Notes: generated by a model not told the origin, from the sequence alone. A stretch of DNA of 64,000 bases from Simmondsia chinensis (GCA_018398585.1 JAGTTD010000001.1:39013938-39077937); one strand, 5' to 3'. Positions 45,327-58,179 are shown, numbered from the stretch's first letter. Program-made: numbers and translations.

Positions 45327-45733
45327 TCCCCTAGGACTAGAATGCTGAAAAGAGGGAAGCCCCGCCATAGCGGGCCCATTCCTTCTAGGAGAAAGAGACG
45401 AGTCACTAGAAGAAAGCCCCTCTAAATTAGGCCCATTCCCTCAGTGGAAATAATGGGAGATTGGCTAGAGAAAAGCCCCTCCAAATCAAGCTCATTTCCC
45501 CTAGAAACAAAAGATGAGGAAAGCCCCTCCAAAGTGGGCCCATTTCTTCTAGAAAAGGATAGCCTAGAAGGACAAGATGAGCTTGGCCCATCTGATGTGA
45601 GACGCGGCCCAAGAGTGAGCCCGGGAAGAGAAGGACATTGCTGCCCTCCCCCACGTGGCCCATGCAGCCCAAGAGATCCCCTTCGTCTTGCTCCACTACC
45701 ACCCCCCCTAATTAGCCACAAGCCCAACTTCAT
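45327..45733 (-). pseudogene. LINE ORF1, repetitive C-terminal part
   Basis: Minus frame shows RRNGPTLEGLSSSFVS, RGNELDLEGLFSSQS and related units; further degenerate units appear between 45327 and 45430 in shifted frames. The plus-strand frame here (45444-45884) is a shadow. Confidence 0.65.
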
Positions 45734-45895
45734 GCCAATGTCACTAGCCTCACCAAGCCCATTAGAATCGGGCTCAATTTCCCACCCCTTTCATTATCAC
45801 CATTCCTTGGCCCAAGAGGGGAAAACCCCTCCATGTTTGCCTATTTCCCCTAGGGCCATTTGGAATTGGCCCATTAAGCACTAGAGCCCCATTCC

Positions 45896-46688
45896 CTACA
45901 ACCTCCTTACATCGCCTTCGGCGTTGCCGGGACTTTTCCTCGCCACCACCTTTGATTGCTCAGGGAGAATGGTAAAAGTATTTAGGGTGTGACAAGAATG
46001 GCCAAAACCCCGACATTTACGACACACCTTCGGCATACCCTCCAATTTGACATTCACCGGTATAATCCTACCGTCGTAATCAACCAAGAGTCTCATTACG
46101 GGGTTGGTCCAAGCATCTAATTGAACAAAAACACGGGCATAGCTAACCATCATACCCTCAAGTGTCGGTTGCTCCATGTATAAGGGGTGACTTACACCAC
46201 TAGCTGTTGAACTCAGGGACCCGTCCGACCATAGGGAGGCCGGGAGGCCATGCAACTGGATCCAAATAGAGATCTGGGAGAGGTCATGAGATGGCAAAAA
46301 ATTGGGTTGCCACCACTCAAGAGAGAGGTAGTGCCCGTTAAGGGTCCAAGGCCCACACCGTAGTATCAAGTCCGACTCAGCCACCGACTTGAATAGAAAA
46401 TAGTAAACCTTTTTGCCCGCAATTATACATTCAAGACGCTTCGATCCCCAAAGCATCTTAGCTATGGCAACACACCGGGAGTAAGCAACATGCCCCCCTA
46501 TAATAAGGCCAACAAGACACCGTCCTCATTTTTCAAGCCCGGGGCTACATCTATGTCAATAATAGTAGTAACAACTTCCCCATTCACCAGCTTTGGAGGA
46601 GTGAATTGAAGTGTACCACCTGGGGGTGGCAAGCTGCTACTGTGATTCAAGGCCGGGTTGTTTCACTTGGTTCACCCGGTTCAGTCAT
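45896..46688 (-). pseudogene. LINE ORF1, N-terminal nucleic-acid-binding part
   Basis: Main frame 45896-46456 has the plant DUF4283 pattern (WGSKRLECII, LFKSVAESDLILRCGPWTLN, WIQLHGLPASLWSD) and ends with zinc knuckle CRKCRGFGHSCHTL. Start ATG probably at 46686-46688; 46457-46685 reads in other frames (LVNGEVVTTIIDIDVAPGL), so there are frameshifts. ORF1 proteins of this type bind LINE RNA. Confidence 0.82.
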
Positions 46689-46699
46689 TGGAGCCAAAG

Positions 46700-47572
46700 C
46701 AAGCCAAAAAAAAAAAAAAAAAAAGTAAAACCAACTTTGTAACAACTTTCAAATTGTGTAACAATTTGTAACAACCTTCCTCAACAACTTCAACTAGCAC
46801 GCAACCACTTCGCCCTCCACCAGCAAGGAACGACAATGGCTGCACCACCAGGGGAGCAAAAATGTCCACACACAAGGACCACACAACCTCCAGTAGTAAA
46901 AATTACAACAAGATCAAGAAAACAATCACCAAGCAAGATTAAGAATCAAACAAAACTCATGATCATCATGATCATGAAAAATAAAGCCTGTTTTCCAGAA
47001 ATAGGGGCTATAAAACTGAAGCACGGTGACCAAAACACGATCCAAGAACCACTCAAACATCCATGGAAACAAGGAAGCAAGTAGAGGTAGAGGCCATACG
47101 AAGAGTTGCTCTACAAGAGAAGAAAACCCAAAAGATAATCATGATAGAAAAGACCCAAGGAGAGAGAAAATGCAAACCGAATCCAATACCAGCTCAAGAA
47201 GCAAGAAAAACCACAATAATGGAGGTCGCTAGGAAGATGAAGGATGAAAATCCAGAGAGTATGCACTGGAAAAGCATCCTACACAGCCATCAACATCCAA
47301 CGCAAACGCCCTCACTCTCTTGTGTTTCCGCCCTCAAAATTAGTAATTGGATTGGTGCTCCGATCACCCCACAAAATAGAGGAGATCACGAGGACTCCAA
47401 TCTGGTCTTAGTGCCACCGTACGACCTCACACGCGCCCTCACACACCAGGAACAACCGCGGTGTAGAGATGAGAACTCCTCACGGGCCGCCGCCGGAAAG
47501 CGCTGAGGGTTCTTCAAGTCACAACCCTCTTCTAAGATTCTTGAGGACAAGAATTTCTAAAAGAGGGAGTAT
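46700..47572 (+). other. Probable internal remnant of a gypsy-type element
   Basis: Ends GATTCTTGAGGACAAGAATT and AAAAGAGGGAGTAT, the 3' internal end and polypurine tract seen in gypsy elements, just before the LTR at 47573. Basic frames at 46836-47084 and 47063-47506 match no domain I know. An 18-A run lies at 46708-46725. Confidence 0.55.
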
Positions 47573-47967
47573 TGTCATGATCGGGATTTGGAGTTAAGGC
47601 CTTGGGAGTCATTGATCGTAATAAAGTAGTTTAGTACTAGTTTAATTAGTACCTCATTTAGGGGAATTAGCCTAATAAGTCCTCTTTAGTTCACTTGTAT
47701 AAGTCAGGGGAGTCAATTAGCTAGTCAAGAGTGGCAGCTAAAGAGTGGGAAAGTCGGTTAAGTGAAGATGTTTAGATGCAATATATTGTTCATATTCAAG
47801 ATGTAGTATAAATAGGAAAGTCTCTTGTAAAAAAAAATTATTGAATGATAATGAATTGATTTCTCTCTCTCATCTTAATCTTCTCTCTATTTCTCATCTC
47901 TATTCACTTTTTTCTCATCTCATACTCTATTATCCTTAGATTATGATCAAGATTTATGGCGTCATCA
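47573..47967 (+). repeat. Isolated LTR (3' LTR of a truncated element)
   Basis: TGTCATGATCGGG to GCGTCATCA, about 395 bp, with TATAAATAGG near 47809 and a pyrimidine-rich end like the neighbouring LTRs. No partner LTR in the window. Confidence 0.7.
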
Positions 47968-47999
47968 ACTAAGTACCCCTCGTTCAATGATAGCTGAAC

Positions 48000-48890
48000 A
48001 CGAGTTAAGAGAGGCGTTTTGACTGGTTTACTATTCTTCACATAATGTTTGATGAGGAGGTACAATGTCTACTTATGTTTTGAGACTAAGAGACCATATG
48101 CTTGGCGCTTGGTTTCGACATGGAGAAAGTTGTGTAGAGGTCGTAGCTCTTTCATGATTTGGTAAATACAATGCGAGTGACAATTTAGATTAACAAAAGT
48201 GACCATGAGGATGATGTCATCAATGTAAAGGAGAAGAAAGAAAAGGTCAAGCTTGGTGTGATAGATGAACAATGATGTGTCCATTTTACCACATTTGAAC
48301 TTCTAGTAATATAGGAAGGTACATCAATAACAACAATAACAACAATCGTAATACCACAAGGGCTCCAGCATACGCAAGGTCTGGAGGGTATATGTACGCA
48401 GCCTTCCCCCTTTAGGTTCTACTCTAAAGGGAGGCTGTTTCTGAGGACCCCTAACCTGAGGAACGTGTCACCGTGAATGCATAGAAGCCATTTGATTGAC
48501 AACTTGACCTCTTTCTCATATAGGAAGGTGCTACACCTACTTGAACCAATCATGGAGATGTTGTTTCAGTCCATAATGGATCTTGCTTAAGCAAAAGATA
48601 TGGTAAGGTTACTTAGGGTGGACGAACTCTTGCTCCGAATGCATCTTAACCTCTTCCTTGAGAATGCCATGTAGGAAAATGTTTTTAACATCTAGTTAGC
48701 AAATATGATGTGGCTGAGTGATGATTTAAGATAGGATAAATTAAATAGCAGATTGGTTGACCACAAGACAAAAGGTTTCATGACAATAAGCCCTTACATT
48801 AAAAAAAAAAAAAAAACCCTTTAGTGACAAGGCGAGCCTCTAACATCTCAATGGAGTCATCAACCTTATACTTAATTCGAAATTTTTGAG
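48000..48890 (-). pseudogene. pol: copia RT remnant
   Basis: 48069-48284 (minus) reads FFLLLYIDDIILMV, the RT palm. 48540-48890 holds degenerate upstream RT sequence. The two parts are separated by a SINE at 48322-48518. Confidence 0.75.
48322..48518 (-). mobile_element. Au-type SINE inside the copia remnant
   Basis: Minus strand has GGGGTCCTCAGAAACAGCCT, GGCTGCGTACATA, CCAGACCTTGCG and a TTG-type tail. Flanked by a 12-bp duplication ATATAGGAAGGT (48310-48321, 48519-48530). The head has no evident 5S part. Confidence 0.88.
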
Positions 48891-48982
48891 TGCTTCCTAT
48901 AATATTTTTAGTCAGGTCATATGATACATGGTCCCGTGTTTGGTTTTATATTAGCATGTAAAAATTCATCGACTGTAGCTTC

Positions 48983-50027
48983 TTGCCACTATGGTTTCTT
49001 AGCATCATGCGAGTAACACATGGGTTTCTATGTTGGGGAACAGTGATACAAATTGGAAAAGAAGGAACTTGGTATGAATCATTTGATAAAGAAATTACGG
49101 AGATTGAGATAGAACAGACGAACCCAATTTCAGAATATATGACAGTCAAGATTGGGCAGATGAAATTCAATGTGTTTGTGAAGGAGGCGGTGGAAGGAAT
49201 CTGGGTAGAGGGAGGCCAAGAAGCTAGTCCATATAGAGGAGGAGATGATTCAAGTCAAAAGGATCAAGATCAAAATCCAATCCCCTTAGCAATGTGTCCA
49301 ATATATGATTAGGAGATGGCCCTCGGATCTGAGTTTGATGTTCTATCCAGGGTGGAAGAGACACCAGGTGAACAGAGACTGTCACTAGCCTTAAGAGAGA
49401 GCATATCCTCGCCGGAGTCCGCTAACATGGTGGTTGGAAACAAGCCATGGGAAGAACAACAAGGAAGGTTGGGACATTACAGCCACGCATGGGAAGATGG
49501 AAGGAGAGTACAAGGAGCAATTAATGAGAGAGAACCAGCTTTAACATCACCAAATAAAGTAGGTACTTTTCAGAAGCATGGGGAAAGTGAAGTACAAGGC
49601 AACACGCAAGGGGAAAAGGGACAAAATGAGATTGTACCAGTGGACAATGACCACTCTCAGACATAACAAGGACACCAATTTGAATTTGAAATTGATGATA
49701 GTAGGCACCTAAACCTTCCAATCCAAGAGCAGCCACATATAGAAGTATATGTGGACCTCAGTACTGATCTGTCACCTACAGTACAAACAGCCACAAATGA
49801 GACCAATAAGCAACAAAGGAAAAACAACACTCCTGATGACTAAACCAAAGAAAGGAAAGGAAAGAGCAAAGGAAGCATGGTCTTTGGGAGAGGACATTGG
49901 ATTCAGATTCCATGGACCAGAAGAGGAGATAATCAAGATCATATGTGCAACAGAGGAGGAAGATTTCACTGTCAATAGAAGGAAGAATAAGAAGAGACGC
50001 ATGGCACTACCAAAACCAAGAAGATGA
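48983..50027 (+). pseudogene. LINE ORF1-like region
   Basis: Frames 48983-49312, 49316-49666 and 49749-50027 follow each other with a stop and frameshifts between. The first has MTVKIGQMKFNVFVKEA, the rest is polar and Glu/Gln-rich, and the end is basic (RRKNKKRRMALPKPRR). No DUF4283 or zinc knuckle seen. Its stop TGA (50025-50027) overlaps the ORF2 ATG. Confidence 0.65.
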
Positions 50028-53000
50028 AGTTTTGCGCTTGGAATGTGAGGGGATTTGGGGGAAAGGAGAAGAAGTCTGCAATCAAGGACATCTCATTGAC
50101 TCATAGACTATCTGTACTTGGCCTGGTTGAAACAAAACACAGTAAAGTCTCAGCAACAGAAATCAAAAAGTGTTGGGGAGCTGACACAAGCCACTAGGAG
50201 GTTGTTCCAGCTGAGGGAAGTTTTGGTGAGCTGATCCTGATATGGGACGATGATGATTTCACTGTCACCTACATAATCAAAAGTACACGATGGATTTGCT
50301 TGGTGGGCTCTATGCTTAAAGAAGATTTTACTTGTATTATAGGCTTAGTTTATGGCCCATGCTCTTATGTGGGAAGGGGGGCCATGTGGGAAGAATTACA
50401 AAGGGTTCTTAGTGCCAATAACATCCCTGCACTTCTATTTGGAGATTTCAATGAAATCCTAAGTAGTGGAGAAAGAAAAGGGAGATTGAACATGACCCAG
50501 GGTACTGGAGACTTTAGAGATTTTGTCAACAGGATTGGGGCTATAGATGTGCCATTAATAGGAAGAAAGTTCACTTGGGAAAGAGAAAACTCTATGAGTC
50601 GCATAGATAGAGTGTTAGTTCAAAAAGAACGGCTTAGTAGGTTCCCACATTTGAAATTGTTTGGGCTAGAGAAAGGTTTATCTGATCATTGTCCAATCAT
50701 CACTCAGTTGGAGGAAACATAGTGGGTCCTAAGCCTTTTAGGTGCTTTGATTGTTGGTTTTCCCATCCAGAATACTCCAAAATTGTAAAAGAACAATGGC
50801 AAGCAAGTTCAAGCATTTCTTTTGTGAAAAAACTGAAGAGACTTCATCAGCCTTGAGAAAGTGGCACAAAGAGGTTTTTAGGCACATAGAGCTCAAGATT
50901 GCTACATTAGAAGATGATCTGGATAGACTGAGATCTAGAGCAGAGATGATGCACCTATCAGAAGAGGATTTGGCTAGAAAGGCTGCAGCTACCTCATTAC
51001 TTTGGATTTGGTATACAAGGAAAGAGAGGTATTGGCTACAACTCACAAGAAGCAAAGAGATCAAGGAAATGGATCAAAATACGAAGTATTTCCATACCCT
51101 TGCATCTATCAGATCAAGAAAGAAGGCTATGCATAGAATAAGAGTAGGGGGTCAAGTACATTACAAGCCCAGACAGATGAAAGCAGCAATTAACTTATAC
51201 TTTCAAGACATATAGTCAGAGCCACAGCCTTGCAGACATGATGTGGGAGAGTTGGACCTGCCAAGGCTAGATGCAGGAACAACAACACATCTAGACAGAA
51301 TTCCAGATTTTGAAGAAATAAAGGCAGCAATTTGGGATTGCAATGTAAGCAAAGCTCCAGGATATGATGGTTTTAATTTCAAATTCATAAAAACCATGTG
51401 GGATACACTAGGTGATGACTTGTTAGCATACATCAAGGAATTTTTTGTCTCGGGAGTTATAAACCCAGCTGTTAACACCACATGGGTTTCATTAATCCCA
51501 AAGATTGATGGAGCAGTGGAGATTGCTGAATTTAGACCCATTAGTATGGTGGGTTGTGTGTAAAAGGTCATATCAAAAGTTCTAAGTAGGAGAGTAGCAA
51601 AGGTGATGAAGAACCTAGTAGGGGAGAATCAAACTGCATTTGTAAAAGGAAGGCAAATTCTGGACGGGCCTCTTGTGGCAAATGAGGTGGTTCACTGGTT
51701 GAAAAAGAGGAAGAAGAAGGGAGTGTTACTAAAGCTTGATTTCCAAAAGGCATATGACTTGGTAAATTGGTTATTTGTGAAACAAGTGCTTGAAAAGATG
51801 GGTTTTGGGTGCATATTTTGCATCTGGTGTTTGAATGTATCTCTACCCCATCTATATGCATCCTGGTCAATGGCTCGCCAACTCTTCCATTCAAAATGGA
51901 CAGGGGGCTTAGATAAGGAGACCCACTATCACCATTCTTGTTTGTATTGCTTTCAGAAGTGCTAAATAGAGCAGTAATTGAGGCTATCAGAAAGGAGAGA
52001 ATTCAAGGCATTGAAGTAGGAACCCAAACGATATTGTTAACACACTTACAATTTGCTGATGACACATTATTCTTTTGCCCTGCTGATGAAGGCATAATAT
52101 TCAACATTCAGAATCTCCTGCAATGCTTCAAAGCCGTATCAGGACTGAAAATAAACTATAACAAGTCTGTTATTGTGGGGATTGGGGTCTCAGCAGCTTG
52201 GATCAGTGAGGTTGCAGGGGCTGTGGGATGCTAGGCTGGTTCATTGCCAATCAAGCATTTAGGACTTCCACTGGGGGCAAACCCAAAACATTTATCTACA
52301 TGGAAGCCAGTTCTGGAAAAAATTGAAAAGAAGCTTGTAGTTTGAAAGCAAAAATCACTCTCAAAACCAGGTAGATTGACACTTATAAAGGCAGTACTCA
52401 ACAACCTACCAACATACTATATGTCCATTTTTCAAGCACCAAAGATAGTCCTCAAAAAGATTGTAAAACTTCAAAGAAATTCCTTTTGGGGATCAAATGA
52501 AGGGCATAGAGGGGTTCCTTGCATCAAATTGGAACTGATCCAAAAGCCGAAACATTTGGGAGGACAAGGAGTAGGAGACCCTTTAATCAAGAATGCAGCC
52601 TTGCTCTTCAAGTGGTGGTGGCACTTTACAGAGGAAGGCTCTCCCTTGTGGAAGAATGTCATAACATCAATCCATGGGGGAAATTCAGGTTCCTTAACAC
52701 CAATGCAACCATGGAATTCAGGACACGGTCCTTGCGGAGCAATAGTTAGCGGCATCAACATGTTGTAGAACCCACAGATAGTGAAGTCGGCAGTGAGAAT
52801 TCAGCTGGGAGACGGTTCAAAGGTGAGATTTTGGAAGGACATTTGGGTAGGGGAGATACCTTTGGAGCTTAGGTTTCCTGATTTGTTCATAGTATCTTTA
52901 CAAAGGGATCACTTCATCTCACAAATGGGAATTTGGGATGGGGGTCATTGGAGATGGATTCTTAATTGGATAAGAACTTAATTGGATAAGAAGCTTCTTT

Positions 53001-53252
53001 ACAAGAGAAGATCCAAATGTAGAGGCTCTAAACACCTTGTTGATGGGCGTATGCCTGAACAAAGATGCTAAAGACAAGCCGTGGTGGGAGAAAGAGGCAG
53101 ATGGTGGTTTCAAAGTAAACTCCTTTGTACATGCAGTAATGTCTCAATCTACAAACTCAAGTCTTATTGATCATCTAGTTTGTGGAGCTTGGAAAGGCCT
53201 AGCACTTCCGAATGTAGAAGTCTGGTCTGGATGGTGTTGCTTGGAAAGATGA
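50024..53252 (+). pseudogene. LINE ORF2: endonuclease and reverse transcriptase
   Basis: ATG 50024 gives MKFCAWNVRGFGGKEKKSAI, the endonuclease start. A stop lies near 50195; the frame resumes with LLFGDFNEILSSGERKGRL and LSDHCPIITQ (catalytic His). After a frameshift near 50715 comes the linker (50751-51215), then RT: KAPGYDGFNFKF, FRPISMVGCV (stop 51561-51563), NQTAFVKGRQILDGPL, LLKLDFQKAYDLVNW, a frameshift near 51890, and the catalytic FADDTLFF (about 52050-52080). 52376-52981 is the thumb side, and 53037-53252 the start of a zf-RVT-like end. It would nick DNA and copy LINE RNA. Inactive. Confidence 0.9.
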
Positions 53253-53959
53253 ATACAAGGACGAGACTAGGTGGGAATAGGTGCGGCAAGTGAAACAAAA
53301 GAGTGAGAGGTGGTGATTGTGGTGCCAACGCTCATAATAGTTAGTGTATAAGCCACGAAGGGAGACGGGGCCTATGTATGGCCCATAATGAGAGAGGAAT
53401 TTCAGTGGACTGAAATGTGTCCCAGTTTACTTGATTGAGCTTACGGTATGGAAATTTTAAAATTTTTACAATTTGACTATGTAAATGCGACTAGTTTTTG
53501 GAGCAAGGCAGTGATACCCTTTGTTTCATGCAGCATGTGCTAAGACAATTTAGGTATGGATCAGGGGCTAATTTGTGAGGGGTATAGGATGTAAGGTTTG
53601 AAGCAATACAAATACTAAAATGCGTGAAAGCTATAACCCTAAATTTGATGCTTCTTGAAAGGAGAAAGGAGCGACATATGATTTATGATGTAACCGGTGG
53701 TGCAAATAGCTTAAGTCCACTTAAGTGTTTGATGCCTTTTTTTGTTTTTAAGCTCTTCATTTTGCTATCAGCTATCAATAAGAGCCTTAACTGATATGAA
53801 AAGGAACCCTCTCAAACTCATGTATCTTTCTAAAAGCAATTGGGTTATCGATGCCTATTTTAAAGCACAAGTATGGGTGGAAACTTTCCACCCAATTCGC
53901 CATGAAGGTTTCAAGGAACCTTACACTATTTTCTTGAAGTTGATGTCAAAAGTATTGCA

Positions 53960-54560
53960 TTCGAACTCGTCCTCTCTTAATGCAACTGCACACTTGAGCG
54001 TAAAACATGACATGAATGAGGCCAAACCTGTCAAAATTCCCCTCCTTGCCTGACTACAACTTTTGCTAGGTGAAGAAGATTTATTAGATGATCCTACTAA
54101 GTGTTGGAGCATAGTTGATGCCTTTTAGTACTTCTCCATGACCCAGCCTAATATATGTTACATTTTTATGTTGGCTTCCTAGTTGAGGCCACTTATGGGC
54201 AGCTCTGCAAGCATATTCTTCAGTACTCCGAGGTGACTTTTGACCATGATATCTCAATTCTTTTTGGATCCTATTATAACATCATTACATTTATCGATGT
54301 CCATTGAGGCGGTTTTCATGATACACAACTCTCTATTACTTGCTATACATGTTTCCTTGGTAAAATCCTCTTTTCGTGGTGTATAAAAAAAAAAAAAGGC
54401 TACTATTGTAAATCCTCATCCAAGAGTTGGAATATCGTATCATTGCTCAAACAATTGTTAAAATTGGATAGCATCGACACATCATATAAGATCTTGGCCT
54501 CTGTTACTCAAGTCCTGCAATGATCTATTGTGTCCATGCCTCTGCCACTTATATAATGAC
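53960..54560 (+). pseudogene. pol: copia RT end and RNase H remnant
   Basis: EAKPVKIPLLA, then LLDDPTKCWSIVDAF..YFSMTQPNICY correspond to the RT C-terminus, and a degenerate DVH..GF..TQLSITCYTCFLGK to the RNase H start. Several stops. The frame at 53742-53960 before it is unassigned. Confidence 0.65.
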
Positions 54561-55269
54561 CACATGATTGTAGCAAACGCATCGATATTTAACTACCGTA
54601 TGTTTGGGAAAAAGAATTAAAGCGTATCTACATGTTCAGTACGAACAAGTTCCAAATATTATCACCAATAGGACCACTAGAGATCGCATCTACTACACAA
54701 GGCCAACCTCCGCATTCGTCATGTTTGCCTTTCAAACACTCATATCCCTATCTAATAATTATTTTTGTTCATTTTCTTTCAACTCAATTTTTTCTTTTTA
54801 TTTTGAGTTTCAGGCAAGACTCATATGCATAGCACGTGATTTTTTTAAGAAGCGCAATGAAAATGGAATTGATGAAAGATGGTCGATTAAAAAAATTAAT
54901 TAGAAATGATTTTTCAAAAATTTTAAAAATTTTCATGGTTAAATGAATTTGATAACTTATGGTGGTGGTTTTGTGTAAAAAAGAGCCGTTTTAGTTGCGT
55001 TGAGAAAGGATTACTACAAGTACCCAAAGAAAAAGAACTTCCTTGGGCCAACTTGGCGATTAAAAAACCGCACCCCCTTTAGGCTGTGTGCCTAGCTTGT
55101 GGCTTACTTGTCGCTCTTTCTCCAAATTGTTATCCCTACTTATAAAATGTGCAATTTCTGTACGATTATCTAAAAAAGAAAGTACCCAAAAAATATACCA
55201 AATATTTAATTAATGCACAAACTTATAAAAATCATAGTTAATTCCATTTCACTTTTATAACCATATGAT

Positions 55270-55600
55270 TTCATATTATCAAAGGATTAACTTTCGCAAC
55301 ACCTTAAGTTGATGGGTATAGGCCCAGGATTGATTTTATATTCTAACGTGTCCTCTCACGCAAATGTGCATTTGGCTTGAACGGTGGATATTGCACTGGT
55401 CCATCCCGTACCTTATGCTTATAATAATATTAAAAATGGGAGCTGCTTATACTCAAATTTGTGACCTCTTGGTCAACAAGACTCTGGTAACAATATGTCA
55501 AGCAACCAACTAACCCAAAAGCTTAATATGATGGGTGGAGGCTCAAAATTAGTTTTACATTTTAACACATATCATGGGTACTAAGTACACAATTGATATA
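55270..55600 (-). repeat. tRNA-like interspersed repeats, two adjacent copies
   Basis: GTGACCTCTTGGTCAACAAG and ACTCTGGTAACAATATGTCA resemble the copy at 22205-22345. A second partial copy starts at about 55500 (AACCCAAAAGCTTAATATGA). Confidence 0.4.
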
Positions 55601-57354
55601 ATTTTTAAACATATTTAACAATTTCCTTCTTGAAAACACAGCAATGATTAAGAATCTAATCAGATATTAAAGAGACAATTAGTCCATTTTAAAGATATCC
55701 CAAATCAAAGGGGGGGCAAAATTATAAACAAAAGAAGACACAATTAGTCAATTATGGGACTTGTGTAAGCAATTATTGATTGCAAAACATAGTTGTTATG
55801 GGCAATATGGCCCCCCTCCCTATATATGTAGAATTAAAACATTATTATATTCTATTCTATTCTATGCTTGCTTTTTCTCCTAGATTTGTCAACAAACTGA
55901 TTGAAATATAAAGGAAAAACAATTATTTGAATGACTTAATAAATCATACATGCACTTTATTTCATACCCTCTTAGTCAAGATTGGTTTTAAAGCTTTGTT
56001 CAACATCCCTATTCTTTTATTTATTGCGCATATGGTTCTTGAAAGTGGAGTACTATAGGAATGTCAGTTTCTTATGCTACTTTTTCTAAAGTGTAGGACA
56101 TATTACTACACTCACGTTTAGTGTATTAATTTTTTTTAGTTCACAAATCTCATGAAAAGATTTACAATTTAAAAGTTACATGTATTTAATAAAGTAGTTG
56201 AAACAACGGTGTAAAACAGTGCAGAATCTTTCATTATTTGTTGACAATGTCAGTATTCTCTAGCTATTCTCCCCATCCCATATACGAATTGCAATGTTGT
56301 GATACTTCTATGAAGAAGCATTCAATAAGAGGGCTATTTTACACCTGTACATACGACAACTTCGAGTATTTTACTACCTACATGCAAATTTTAGATTAAA
56401 ATATTATTTTACAAAGTTTGTGGACTAAAAATATTGGAAAGTTTGAATAAAATTGAAAACCATAAATCGGAAGTTAGAATAATTAGTTCTTAATGGGCAT
56501 TTAGGGCGAATCAAAAATGATACGAAATTAATTTTTTTCCTACATGATACACAACTCAATTGCGTTTTACGATTTTGTTATTTTTATTTTGTTTTCAAGT
56601 TCTATTAAAAGGTATGACGTACTCATTAAAGATTCCATCTCGTTAATACTTATAAAAAAATATTAATGTTTTTCATGCAATTTATTTCATAACCCCCACC
56701 TTCTCTTAGTCAAAATTGGATTAATAGCTTGTTGAACATACCCATTTTTTATTTACTGCAAAAGCTTCTTCAATGTTAAGTACTATAAGGAATGTCATGT
56801 CAGTTTCTTTAACCACCCATTTTTTCAAAAGCTTAGGGCTAGTAAATGAACTTTTTTTTTTTTTTTTTTTTTAAAACTTTTTCTTCAGCATTTTCTTAGT
56901 CAAAGTGAAAAATAAAAATAGGAAACAAAAACAAGAGAAAACATTTTCAAGTCCGTTTGAAATGGAGGAAATATTGAGAAAGGAAAAATATTTGGAGGAA
57001 AGTGTTTTTCCTGTGGTTCGAATACACAGAAAATATGAAGGAAAAAAATTTAATGGAAAATTTTAAAACTTTACAATATAATTTGAGGAAAACAATTTTC
57101 CTCTTCAAAACGGAGAGGAAAATGAGAAAAAAAATGATTCTCGGCCCAAGCTATTTCAACCCTCTATGTATTAGACTTGATATCAGCTTCATGTTTAATA
57201 AAAAAAATCTCTGAATTTTTGTCATATAATGCTAATATGATGATTATTTCGCTAATATACAAATATCTTCCATCATAGTTTCATAAATTTTTTGTAATCT
57301 GCTCGATTTTCATTAATAACATTTGATATAACTTGTATGCATTGTTGTAATCAG

Positions 57355-57810
57355 GTACTATATCAACATTTCGGTATAGGGTACTTAAGTGATAAAATTT
57401 TGAAAGCTTAGGGTACCTCATTGTATATATTAAAATATCAAAGTACTTAAGTGATAAATGTCCAAACCTAAGGGTACCTAAGTAACAAATTCTCTTATAT
57501 TTACAACAAATTTAAAATTTTTAATATTTTTAAATTTAAAAAATTATTTAAATCCTTAAAAATATTCTAACTATTAATAAAATATCTAATTTATTTTAAA
57601 AATATTTAGAAAACTTTCAAATATATAAAAAATATTTAATATATTGAAAATATTAATATATTTCAAAAATATTTTAAACTCATGCATTTGAACCAAATTT
57701 TTTCTGAAAATTTTAAACCTTAAGATCTCTAATAGTATGCATTAAAATATTAGGTGCAAATGTGATAATTAAACTCAGAGTAGCTAAATAATAAATTCTC
57801 AATGAAACAA
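57355..57810. repeat. Repeats of AGGGTACCTAAGTGATAAA words
   Basis: At least three variants (57375, 57411, 57470) and a degraded one near 57780, around a very AT-rich core. Might be a MITE; ends not defined. Confidence 0.35.
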
Positions 57811-57923
57811 TATCAAGATCGGTCATCAGAAAAATCAGACGACTTAAACGATATAAAGAGAATATTGCTTATTAAGTTAGAGAGCAATTATGTTTTTCCA
57901 TTTCATTTTCTATCAACCAACAA

Positions 57924-58179
57924 TACCAACAAAACAATAGACACAGTGCCTTAAGGGCTCCCGCATAAGCAGGGTCTAGAAGGGGTGGATGAATGCAGCC
58001 TTACCCCTTCAGGGTGTAACCCTGCCGAGAGGCTATTTCTGAGGACCCCGAACCTTATAGGGTTGGCAACACGAGTGCTTCTTAGGAGGTCACCTATACT
58101 GGTATTACTCTCGCCCAAGCATGCTTCACTTCGGAGTTTTAACGGAATCAGGTGCCTTAGTGTCTGGCAAATGAACCCT
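57924..58179 (-). mobile_element. 5S-rRNA-derived SINE, copy C (most complete)
   Basis: On the minus strand 58178-58060 corresponds to almost the whole 5S rRNA, from GGGTTCATTTGCCAGACACT through AACTCCGAAG, GCATGCTTGGGCGAGAGTAA and GGTGACCTCC to CTCGTGTTGCCAACCC. The Au-type body follows (GGGGTCCTCAGAAATAGCCT, GACCCTGCTTATGCGGGAGC) and a TTG-rich tail. Target duplication of about 20 bp starting CATTTTCTATCAA (57904-57923, 58180-58200). Confidence 0.93.

Larger units (their letters stand above)
42154..46688 (-). mobile_element. L1-type LINE, 3'-truncated and split by an LTR element
   Basis: On the minus strand: ORF1 from about 46688 to 43025, interrupted by the LTR element at 43306-45326, then ORF2 from 42920. 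ORF2 ends after the endonuclease at about 42150; RT is missing. Confidence 0.88.
48983..53260 (+). mobile_element. L1-type LINE, plus strand, 3'-truncated
   Basis: ORF1-like frames (about 48983-50027) followed by ORF2 (50024-about 53252) with endonuclease and RT. Several frameshifts. No poly(A) end or target duplication found, so it is truncated near 53260. Confidence 0.88.
54900..57903. other. AT-rich intergenic stretch
   Basis: No gene. A LINE-tail-like copy may end near 55180. A T run lies at 56852-56871. The frame at 57002-57214 looks spurious. Confidence 0.5.

Noticed and set aside
45444..45884. 146-codon plus-strand frame rich in Pro and Ser
   Set aside because: It is the antisense of the repetitive LINE ORF1 region.
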